DNA from: an uncultured Clostridia bacterium
Lineage (GTDB): Bacteria; Bacillota; Clostridia; Christensenellales; Borkfalkiaceae
Direction: 5' to 3'
NCBI GenBank assembly: GCA_947625245.1
Contig: CANQNO010000002.1
Coordinates: 1 to 64,000 of the forward strand
Length of the DNA stretch: 64,000 nucleotides
Shown here one piece after another: positions 30,356 to 39,100 of the stretch; position 1 is the stretch's first letter, and every line of letters starts with the position of its first letter. The notes below the pieces were generated by a model. The model made no database searches and was not told where the DNA came from. It saw only the letters and a list, made by a program, of their open reading frames with translations. The position numbers were made by a program, and so were the translations under genes.

Positions 30356-33007
30356 ATGGCAAAAAAGTATTGCTACCTTTTTACCGAAGGTAACGCAAAA
30401 ATGCGCGAACTGCTCGGCGGCAAGGGCGCAAACCTTGCGGAAATGACCAATATAGGGCTTCCCGTTCCGCAGGGCTTCACCATATCCACCGAGGCTTGCA
30501 CCCAATACTATGAGGACGGGCGCAAGATAAACGACGGCATTAAAAAAGAAATAATGGAATACATCGACAAGATGGAAAAGATAACCGGCAAGAAGTTCGG
30601 CGACAAGGAAAATCCCCTTCTCGTTTCGGTGCGCTCCGGCGCGCGCGCTTCCATGCCCGGAATGATGGATACCATCTTAAACCTCGGTCTTAACGAAGAG
30701 GTTGTAGAAGTCCTCGCCAAAAAGTCGGGCAATCCCCGTTGGGCGTACGACTGCTACCGCAGGTTTATCCAGATGTTCTCCGACGTCGTAATGGAAGTGG
30801 GCAAGAAGTATTTCGAAAAGCTCATAGACGACATGAAAGCCGCAAAGGGCGTAACGCAGGACGTTGAGCTCAATGCGGACGACCTTAAAAAACTTGCAAA
30901 CCAATTCAAGGCGGAATACAAAAAGCAACTCGGCAAGGATTTCCTCTCCGACCCGAAAGAACAGCTGTTCGAAGCTATCAAAGCCGTATTCCGTTCGTGG
31001 GACAACCCCCGCGCCAACGTGTACAGAATGGACCACGACATACCTTACAGCTGGGGTACCGCGGTAAACGTCCAGATGATGGCGTTCGGCAACATGGGCG
31101 ACAACTGCGGCACGGGCGTTGCGTTCACGCGTAATCCCGCCACGGGCGAAAAGGGACTCATGGGCGAATTTTTGACCAACGCACAGGGCGAGGACGTCGT
31201 TGCGGGCGTAAGAACCCCCATGCCCATCGAGCAAATGAAAAAGGTATTCCCCAAAGTTTACGAACAGTTCACAGAGGTATGCAAAATCCTCGAAAACCAT
31301 TACCGCGACATGCAGGATATGGAGTTTACGGTTGAAAACGAAAAGCTCTATATGTTGCAGACCCGTAACGGCAAGCGCACCGCCGCAGCCGCAATAAAAA
31401 TCGCATGCGACCTCATCGACGAGGGGATGATAACCGAACAGGAAGCGCTCATGCAAATCGACGCTAAGTCGCTCGATATGCTTCTGCACCCGCAGTTCGA
31501 CCCCAAAGCCCTTAAAAACGCCGATAAAAATAACGTGATAGGCAAGGGCATCGCGGCTTCCCCCGGTGCTGCCGCCGGCGAAATAGTATTCACCGCAGAG
31601 GACGCGGTAAAACAGGGCAAGAAAGGCAAAAAAGTTGTTCTTGTACGCCTTGAAACCTCTCCCGAAGATATCGAGGGCATGAAATATTCGCAGGGTATTT
31701 TGACCGTGCGCGGCGGACAGACCTCCCACGCGGCGGTCGTTGCCCGCGGCATGGGCACCTGCTGCGTATCGGGTTGCGGCGATATAAAGATGGACGAGGA
31801 GAACAAGCGCTTCACCCTTGCCGGCAAGACCTTTAAAGAGGGCGACGCCATTTCTCTCGACGGCTCCACGGGCAATATTTACGACTGCATAATCCCCACC
31901 GTGCCCGCCGACCCCAACTCCGGCTATTTCGGCAGGATAATGTCGCTTGCGGACAAGTACAAGGCGCTTAAAGTAAGAACCAACGCCGACACTCCCAAAG
32001 ACGCAAAGCAGGCAATGGCGTTCGGCGCGCAGGGCATAGGACTTTGCCGCACAGAGCATATGTTCTTCGAACCCAACCGTATAGGCGCCTTCCGCGAAAT
32101 GATTTGCTCCGATACCGTTGAAGAGAGGGAAGCGGCTCTCGCAAAGATCGAGCCCATGCAGCAGGCGGACTTCGAAGGGCTTATGGAAGCGCTCGAAGGA
32201 CAGCCCGTAACCATCCGTTTCCTCGACCCGCCCCTTCACGAATTCGTACCCACCGCGGAAGAGGATATCGAAGCGCTTGCAAAGGCGCAGAAAAAGACTG
32301 TTGCGCAGATCAAGCAGATAATTTCCGATTTGCACGAATTCAACCCGATGATGGGTCACCGCGGCTGCCGTCTTTGCGTAACCTATCCCGAAATCGCCGT
32401 TATGCAGACCCGTGCGGTTATTAAGGCGGCTATAAACGTTCAAAAGAGACATAAGGATTGGAAAGTCGTTCCCGAAATAATGATCCCTTTGACGGGCGAA
32501 GTAAAGGAACTTGCCTTCGTAAAGAAAATAGTCGTTCATACGGCGGACGAAGTAATCGCGGCTTCGGGCGTAAAGCTTAAATACGAAGTAGGCACCATGA
32601 TAGAAATCCCCCGCGCGGCGCTCACCGCCGACGAGATCGCTAAGGAAGCCGAATTCTTCTGCTACGGCACCAACGACCTTACGCAGATGACCTTCGGGTT
32701 CTCCCGCGACGACGCAGGCAAATTCCTGCCCGCATATTACTCGAACAAGATATACGAGAGCGACCCGTTCGCACGTCTCGATACCACAGGCGTGGGCAAG
32801 CTTATGGAAATGTCCGCAAAGATGGGCAAAGCAACCAGACCCGACATACACCTCGGAATCTGCGGCGAACACGGCGGCGATCCTTCGTCCATAGAGTTCT
32901 GCCACAACATAGGTTTAAACTATGTATCCTGCTCGCCTTTCCGCGTTCCCATAGCGCGCCTTGCCGCCGCACAGGCCAATATCAAAAACCCGAGGGTGAC
33001 AAAATAA
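30356..33007 (+). CDS. ppdK: Pyruvate, phosphate dikinase
   Basis: The 883-residue enzyme interconverts pyruvate, ATP and phosphate with PEP, AMP and pyrophosphate. The N-terminal ATP-grasp domain begins GGKGANLAEMTNIGLPVPQG. The swivelling domain holds the phosphohistidine His458 in GGQTSHAAVVARG. The C-terminal PEP/pyruvate barrel shows RFLDPPLHEFVP, GHRGCRL and GTNDLTQMTFGFSRDD. Length is typical. GGAGG precedes the ATG. In many anaerobic Clostridia this enzyme works in a PPi-linked glycolysis. It is a single-gene unit with a promoter overlapping a cre-like site and a strong terminator. Confidence 0.98.
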   Translation: MAKKYCYLFTEGNAKMRELLGGKGANLAEMTNIGLPVPQGFTISTEACTQYYEDGRKINDGIKKEIMEYIDKMEKITGKKFGDKENPLLVSVRSGARASMPGMMDTILNLGLNEEVVEVLAKKSGNPRWAYDCYRRFIQMFSDVVMEVGKKYFEKLIDDMKAAKGVTQDVELNADDLKKLANQFKAEYKKQLGKDFLSDPKEQLFEAIKAVFRSWDNPRANVYRMDHDIPYSWGTAVNVQMMAFGNMGDNCGTGVAFTRNPATGEKGLMGEFLTNAQGEDVVAGVRTPMPIEQMKKVFPKVYEQFTEVCKILENHYRDMQDMEFTVENEKLYMLQTRNGKRTAAAAIKIACDLIDEGMITEQEALMQIDAKSLDMLLHPQFDPKALKNADKNNVIGKGIAASPGAAAGEIVFTAEDAVKQGKKGKKVVLVRLETSPEDIEGMKYSQGILTVRGGQTSHAAVVARGMGTCCVSGCGDIKMDEENKRFTLAGKTFKEGDAISLDGSTGNIYDCIIPTVPADPNSGYFGRIMSLADKYKALKVRTNADTPKDAKQAMAFGAQGIGLCRTEHMFFEPNRIGAFREMICSDTVEEREAALAKIEPMQQADFEGLMEALEGQPVTIRFLDPPLHEFVPTAEEDIEALAKAQKKTVAQIKQIISDLHEFNPMMGHRGCRLCVTYPEIAVMQTRAVIKAAINVQKRHKDWKVVPEIMIPLTGEVKELAFVKKIVVHTADEVIAASGVKLKYEVGTMIEIPRAALTADEIAKEAEFFCYGTNDLTQMTFGFSRDDAGKFLPAYYSNKIYESDPFARLDTTGVGKLMEMSAKMGKATRPDIHLGICGEHGGDPSSIEFCHNIGLNYVSCSPFRVPIARLAAAQANIKNPRVTK

Positions 33008-33039
33008 AGTTCAGTAAAAATTAAAACACATATTGTTTT

Positions 33040-33072
33040 GGGCTTATTCCATACAGGATAAGCCCTTTTTTT
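33040..33072 (+). terminator. ppdK terminator
   Basis: GGGCTTAT pairs with ATAAGCCC, followed by a T7 run. Confidence 0.9.
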
Positions 33073-33094
33073 GCGTCTTAAAGTTTTAAGACAT

Positions 33095-33128
33095 AAAAAA
33101 ACGGCTGGTCCGCAGAAGGCGGTCAGCC
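33095..33128 (-). terminator. Terminator of the minus-strand Xre gene
   Basis: On the minus strand GGCTG..CCGC pairs with GCGG..CAGCC with one internal bulge region, followed by T7. It lies about 90 bp past the Xre stop at 33217. Confidence 0.6.
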
Positions 33129-33216
33129 AATATCACAGATAAATCATAGCCGGATAATGCGGTGGCAGAAGTGGTTTTTAAAACATAAGAATAATTATTT
33201 TGTAATATTTTAACCT

Positions 33217-33453
33217 TTAATCCAGATTTTCGCGGGCGAATACCGAGCTGTCGAAAAATTCGTCCAGCCCCAGCCCCAAACCGTCGGCTATTTCGTAAAT
33301 TATCCTCAGGCTAACCGATTTGTTCTTTTTTAGTTTAATGTCGCTCAATGTCGCCTGCGGCACACCGCTTAATTGCGAAAGCCTGTATTGCGTTATTTTG
33401 CGGCTCTCCATAAGCTCTTCTATGCGCGCCCCGACCGCGTCAGTCAAATTCAT
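33217..33453 (-). CDS. Xre-type HTH regulator
   Basis: The 78 residues contain one HTH_3 domain (about 8-66): ITQYRLSQLSGVPQATLSDI, then the second half SVSLRIIYEIADGLGLGLDE. The ending DEFFDSSVF is common in Firmicutes regulators of this kind. GGGGG precedes the ATG, so this regulator has a normal leader, unlike several others in the window. It lies about 190 bp from the G15 promoter of the ABC/surface-protein operon, in divergent orientation, and could regulate it. That link is inference. Confidence 0.87.
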   Translation of the reverse strand: MNLTDAVGARIEELMESRKITQYRLSQLSGVPQATLSDIKLKKNKSVSLRIIYEIADGLGLGLDEFFDSSVFARENLD

Positions 33454-33646
33454 AATACCCCCGACAGCTAAAATATTGTAAATCCCTGCGCGGTTTTTAT
33501 ACTACGTTACTCCGAAGTATATTATTGTGCTGCGGCGTTAAAATATGTGGGTTGCTGTGCGATTTTACGGGAATAAAATAATAATTCGGCGATAACGAAT
33601 CATTAATTCCTTAAGCAACTATTTTTATGTATGCCCACGTAAACAT

Positions 33647-33679
33647 TTGACAAAAATCGGGGGGGGGGGGGGGTATAAT
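33647..33679 (+). promoter_or_regulatory. Promoter with a G15 tract in the spacer, probable phase switch
   Basis: Perfect TTGACA (33647-33652) and TATAAT (33674-33679) are separated by 21 bp: AAAATC plus 15 G (33659-33673). The optimum spacer is 17 bp, which would be reached with 11 G. Homopolymers of this kind slip during replication and change promoter strength; the poly-G spacer of Neisseria porA is the known model. The promoter points at the ABC/surface-protein operon. Confidence 0.75.
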
Positions 33680-33858
33680 TATAATTGTGAGATAATTTAT
33701 AAAAGGACGGCGGTTTGCTTAAAGTAATATAGAGAGAATATAAAGAGGATAATACGATCGATAAAAAACCCCGCGTTGTGGCGCTTGCAACTCAGGGGTT
33801 CCGGGTAAGAAAAGAATTTGCGATAAACATATAGCTACACACAAGGAGAATACCAAAA
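33680..33858 (+). other. 180-nt leader of the ABC operon
   Basis: The leader contains no convincing gene. A hairpin at 33777-33800 pairs AACCCC with GGGGTT, and inside it GTTG with CAAC. There is no T-run, so it is not a simple terminator. A five-codon frame starting TTG at 33716 behind GGACGG is possible but weak. Confidence 0.4.
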
Positions 33859-34581
33859 ATGTTAAAAGTAAGTAATTTTTCAAAAAAATATTCCGGAAGT
33901 AAGGTTTATTCTGCGCATAACATAAACTTCACCGTGGGACAAGGCGAAGTCGTGGGGCTTGTAGGCAGCAACGGCGCAGGTAAATCCACCATAATTAAGA
34001 GCATTATCGGGGTTTTGCCTTTTACCGAGGGTGAAATTACGGTTGGCGGTTTCGATTTGATTAAACAGCCCGAACAGGCAAAAAAGCATATAGGATACGT
34101 TCCCGACGACCATTCTGTTTACGAAAAACTTACAGGGACGGAATATATCAACTATATAGGCAGCCTTTACGGGGCGGGCAAAGAGCAAAAGAAGTACGTC
34201 ATAGAAGATCTTGCAAAGCGTTTTGAAATACAACACGCGCTTAACATACAGATAGCGAACTACTCGCACGGCATGCGCCAAAAAATTTGCATTTTGGGCG
34301 CATTGGTGCATAACCCCTCGCTGTGGGTGCTCGATGAACCCATGGTAGGTTTGGACCATCAGACCATGAATTTATTGTCCGAATATATACGCGGCTATGC
34401 CGACGGCGGACGTTCGGTATTGTTCTCTTCGCATAATCTCGACGTGGTTCGCAAGACCTGCGACAAGGTAGTGTTCATAAAAAAAGGCGAATTGGCTGAT
34501 ATAGTAGATTTAAGAAAAGAGAAGAACTTCGAACTCGATAAGTACTATATGAAGCTTAACGGGGTATCGGTCAATGCGTGA
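33859..34581 (+). CDS. ABC transporter ATP-binding protein (ABC-2 exporter type)
   Basis: The 240-residue protein has Walker A GSNGAGKST (about 37-45), the signature YSHGMRQK, Walker B LWVLDEPMVGLD and the switch His in FSSHNLD. It is a complete cytoplasmic ATPase subunit of the type that pairs with ABC-2 permeases. AAGGAG precedes the ATG. Its stop overlaps the permease start by 8 bp. It is the first gene behind the G15 promoter. Confidence 0.95.
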   Translation: MLKVSNFSKKYSGSKVYSAHNINFTVGQGEVVGLVGSNGAGKSTIIKSIIGVLPFTEGEITVGGFDLIKQPEQAKKHIGYVPDDHSVYEKLTGTEYINYIGSLYGAGKEQKKYVIEDLAKRFEIQHALNIQIANYSHGMRQKICILGALVHNPSLWVLDEPMVGLDHQTMNLLSEYIRGYADGGRSVLFSSHNLDVVRKTCDKVVFIKKGELADIVDLRKEKNFELDKYYMKLNGVSVNA

Positions 34582-36178
34582 ATTCATAAAATTGCAGCTG
34601 AAACTCAAATGGGGATTGAACCGTGACAACAGCAAAGTGAGCGCGGCGCTTACCGCGGTTGCGGCGGCGCTGGCAATAGCGTTGGTGCTGGCGCTGGTAT
34701 GGGTGCTTACCTTTGTGCTTAAAGGTCAGGTTATGGGTATAACCCCCAAAAGACTTTCGGTTTTATTTTTGACTTTAATTGCCGCAGTGCTCACATTCGG
34801 CGAGACGGGCATGCAGATAAAAAGGCTTTACAAACCCGGCGATATAAAAATCACCGCACGCTTTCCTTTAAGCCCTTTTAAAGTATTTGTTTCATATCTC
34901 ATTTTAAATTATATAGACCTTTCCATATATTCGGCTGTGTCGGTAATTCCCGTAATGCTCGTTTCGGGCTTTGCCATGCAGTGCATAACGGCGGCGTATA
35001 TAGGCGGCATTATCCTCGGGGTAATATTTATGCCCGTCATACCTTTCGCGCTGTCCGTGCTTATATCCATACCCGTAATGTACGTTTCGGCGTTGCTTGA
35101 AAAGCACGGCATAGTGCGGCTTGTGATTTTCGTAATATTCCTTGCGGGCTGTTTTGTGCTTTATAATTATATATTAAGCAACCTTGCACAATTTTTCATA
35201 CACCGCAATTGGGAAGAGGGTACGCTCGAAATTTGGGCAAAACTCCTCGCAGGGCTGGATTTTTGGTACAACCCCGCGTTCTATACGGGCAACATAATAT
35301 TCTTTGAAAAGTTTTGGGCAAGCCTCGGCATAACAATAGGCGCCGGCGCAGTGATTGCGGCGGCGGGCATAGCTTTGGCAAGAATCGTGTACGAACACAT
35401 ACGCAACAAAGCTGTTGAAGGCAGTTACCACATCTACGGCAAAACCACCTCGCCCGACGGTTACAGCGACTCCAGAGCCATTTTAAGATACGGTTTCAAA
35501 GAAATTTTGCGCACGAGGACATATTCTTATTTCTACCTCGGCGTGGCGATATCCACCCCCGTAATGATATTTTTCTGCAACAACCTTACAAGAATAATAG
35601 GCGAGTGGCAGATAGGTCAGGGTATAAGTTTTGGTGCGTCAATGCTGGTAACGGCGGTATTTATGGCAATGATCTGCTCTTTTGCAGCGGCGATACTCAG
35701 CGTTGAGGGCAAAAACTTTTACATTACAAAGCTTGTGCCCGTGCCCTATAAAAAGCAGTTGATAATAAAAGGACTGCTTTACTTCGGCGTGAGCGTCGTG
35801 GCGTTGGCAATAAGCCTTATTGTAATAGTCGCGCTCGAATTCATAACCGCTCTCGAAGCCATAGTGCTGGCATCTACGGGCATTATGCTTGCGTTGGGGC
35901 TGGTATTCAACGGAATAAACCTCAACCTTGCAAACCCTAACCTCAAGCCCAAAGCCAACGGCGAAGCGGAAGAGATAAACATAACCTTTATGCTGGTCAT
36001 CGGGCTTATTTTGGCGGCGCTATTGGGCGCGGCGGGCATCATAATGCCCCGTTCGCTACCCAACGGCACAATGTGGGCATACATCACCGCAATAGTCGGG
36101 TCGTTCGTGTATGCCTTGATAAACATTATTGTATTTTTGTACACGGCAGATAAAAAATACCGCAAAATAGAGGTTTAA
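34574..36178 (+). CDS. ABC-2 type exporter permease
   Basis: The 534-residue protein has roughly a dozen hydrophobic segments and no soluble domain of note. The opening helix region (VAAALAIALVLALVWVLTFV), a cytoplasmic loop RFPLSPFKVFVSYLILNY and the second half (ILRYGFKEILRTRTYSYFYL) fit large exporter permeases that work as two halves in one chain. With the ATPase it should export something across the membrane. The cargo is unknown; lipid, peptide or polymer are all possible. The next gene starts 13 bp downstream, with AAAGGAAG at its start. Confidence 0.8.
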   Translation: MREFIKLQLKLKWGLNRDNSKVSAALTAVAAALAIALVLALVWVLTFVLKGQVMGITPKRLSVLFLTLIAAVLTFGETGMQIKRLYKPGDIKITARFPLSPFKVFVSYLILNYIDLSIYSAVSVIPVMLVSGFAMQCITAAYIGGIILGVIFMPVIPFALSVLISIPVMYVSALLEKHGIVRLVIFVIFLAGCFVLYNYILSNLAQFFIHRNWEEGTLEIWAKLLAGLDFWYNPAFYTGNIIFFEKFWASLGITIGAGAVIAAAGIALARIVYEHIRNKAVEGSYHIYGKTTSPDGYSDSRAILRYGFKEILRTRTYSYFYLGVAISTPVMIFFCNNLTRIIGEWQIGQGISFGASMLVTAVFMAMICSFAAAILSVEGKNFYITKLVPVPYKKQLIIKGLLYFGVSVVALAISLIVIVALEFITALEAIVLASTGIMLALGLVFNGINLNLANPNLKPKANGEAEEINITFMLVIGLILAALLGAAGIIMPRSLPNGTMWAYITAIVGSFVYALINIIVFLYTADKKYRKIEV

Positions 36179-36191
36179 AGGAAGAAAGATT

Positions 36192-39100
36192 ATGAAAAAG
36201 TTAATGTCGGCAACCATCATTTTGTTGCCCTTAATTATTTTGGCTATTATGCTTGTGAGCGGTGCAATTATGAGCCTTACCACTCACATTTACGTGGAAA
36301 AGGTGGAGTTTTCCGACCAAAACGCGATAATTCTCGTCATGGACGACGAAAGCAACCCGCCCACCTACGATTTGAGCAGTGAAATTAACATTTTCCCCGC
36401 AAAGGCGCAAAAGCGCGATATAGTGTTTGCGTCAAAGGACGAAAGCCTTGTAAAAGTAAACGAAGAGGGCTTAATAACGGCTGTATTTTACGGCGAAACA
36501 TACGTCACCGTGCAGAGCGTGGAAAACAAAGCCGCAATCGCTACCCGCAAAGTTATAGTCACCGACGACTCCGTGCACGCAATCGCCCTGCGCGGCGGCG
36601 TGTCGCAGGAAATGTACGAGGGCGACACCCAAAAACTTTCGGTGGATATATTCCCCAAAGAAGCCGAAAACAAATTGATATTGTGGAGCAGCTCCGATAA
36701 CTCCGTGCTCACGGTCAGCGCCAACGGCACGGTAACGGCGGTGGGCGGCGGCACGGCTACAATAACCGCCGTTTCGGACGACAACCCCGAAGCCCGCGCC
36801 TCGGTTCAAATCACCTGCTACCCCGAAATAGACGGCGTACAGTGCGACGATACCGACGTGCTCACTTCCTACACATGCATAAGCTTCCCCAAACTCACAA
36901 TTTTGCCGGGCGATTCGGGTATGACTGTAACATACTCTTCAAGCGACGAATCTATCGCCGCTGTAAACGCAGAGGGCTTAATTACCTTTAAAAAAGAGGG
37001 CAAAGTCACCGTCACAGCCACGGTAACCGACTTCGGCGGCAAGTCCAAAGAGGCTAAAAAGAGCTTCGCTTCCACGATGGGCTACTACACGGGACCGCTT
37101 TTCGAAGATGCGGAATACACCGTGGATTACGATGAATTTGCCAATGGCGATACATTGCCCATTAAATTCATATCCGCACCCGAGGGCGCGCATCAACAGA
37201 TAAAAGAAGTTATAATAACGCCTGCGGGAATACTCAATACAATTACCGACGAAAATAAAAATTTCCACTTCGAGCGCGAAATGCCCGTCGGCTTAAAATA
37301 TATTGACGTCAAAGTAACTGCGTCCGTATATGACGGGTTGAGCGCCGCTATCACGGATTATAATGACGGTTTCAGGCTGTACGTCACCCGCAACGCGCAA
37401 TCCGTATCCGTTGAATACAACGGTTTGCAAAGTTCCGAAATTCAGACAAACAGCAAAGAACTGACCTTTATCAACGGCAGTGCAACTTCGTCCGCAACCG
37501 TAAAGGTACAACCCGAAAACCATACAAATAATATAGTCTATTCTATAACCTCGGGCGGGGAATTTGCAGATTTAACAGAAGAGGGTACGCTTAAATTCCA
37601 CGACGTAGCCGACGGCACCGACAGCGTAAAGGTTACCGTTCATATTTCGCTTGTTGACGAAAAGGACGTAGAACATGCGGGTACGGACGTTGACGTAACG
37701 TATACTCCCCAAAAGCCGGGCGATAAGCAAGTAGATTTCACCAAAGACAGCGAAACCGAAAAATTCGTTGAACTCGATATGCTTATCAAGGGCAACGACA
37801 CAGGCGTAATACTTGTAAACACCGCCGACGGCGCAACTTTAAGCTGTACGGCGGATGAAAGCGGCGTAGTTGAAATTTTATCACCCGACGAAACCCACCA
37901 CAACTATCGCATCAGCCCTTTAAAAGGCGGTTTTGCAACCGTCACGGTGACCGCAAAGTTTGACGACGACAGACAGACGATTAACCGCACGATCAAAGTA
38001 TTTGTTAACAGAGAGCTTTCGTCCGAAAACTTCACCGTAACTCCCCAAAACAATTTCCGCACAAGTCTTGAAACCGTAAGTAATTGTTCCATAAGCTTAA
38101 ACGGTATAACCGAAGACTATATGGCAGGTAAAGAAATTTACGTTTCTTACGGCGATACAAAAGATCAATTGGTTACATTGTCACAAGCTTTCGATATAAA
38201 TTTCGGCGGCAAGTCAGATATTGAAGTCACTTTCGACGTGCGTTATAACAGTGATGTCTCGGCTTTTGAACCCACTACAGGGCTTCCCACAATTGCACAC
38301 AAGTTCTTTACCACAAAAGGTCGGCTTGACGAAGCCCCCACGGTAACATATAACGACACAACTTTACAATTCGGTTCAGATAAAACCAACAATATAACCA
38401 TTTCCGATATAAACGAACAGATTACCCTTTCCGTGCAAAACAGCTTCAGCCCCGCCGACTTTAATATAAAGGGCGAATATAAAACCTCGCTTGAAGCAAA
38501 CGAAAGCGTTGGGGTAACGATATCCGAAGATTGCCTTACGGTAACCTTAACGGGCAACAAAAAATGCGAAAACGAAAAAATGCGGCTTACCATAGGCGGA
38601 AAGGAGTGCAACCTGAGCGTCACGGTAATATCTATATCCGACCAAATAGAAGTAAAATACGGTGACAAAACGCTCAACGGCGACCAAACCTATAACACCC
38701 TGCTAAACAGCCTTACTTTCACGGTTACACCCTCAAGGTCAGACAGTAAAGAAATTACAGACAAAGCGGTAAAATATTATTTCCCTCAAACCGACGTTAC
38801 CGAACCCGGAGAGGGCGCGGATTGGAAAGATTTTAACGGCACAATTGAATTTGACCAAAGTTATAAGGGAATAATTTGGTTCCGTTCGTCGGACGGCGGC
38901 GCACAAATAAAAATCAAGATAGATAATCTTAAGCCTACCGATACATTTGATTATACCGTCACGATAAAATCAAACGAAAAGCAAATTGGCTCAATCAACA
39001 CTGCCGAATTCAGAACCAACAGCAGCGATTTGTTCTACCGTTTACCCTCCGACACAAATAAAGTTATAACCCTTGAAATCGGCGGCCTTGAAAGCTATCT

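Noticed and set aside
30677..32905. 742-codon open frame on the minus strand
   Set aside because: It lies antisense inside ppdK, which has full family motifs. Biased codons of the real gene keep the opposite frame open. No ribosome site or domain.
33716..33733. Five-codon leader peptide (TTG CTT AAA GTA ATA TAG) in the ABC operon leader
   Set aside because: Its first codons echo the real ABC start (MLKV), but the start is TTG with a weak ribosome site and no attenuator follows. Could be chance.
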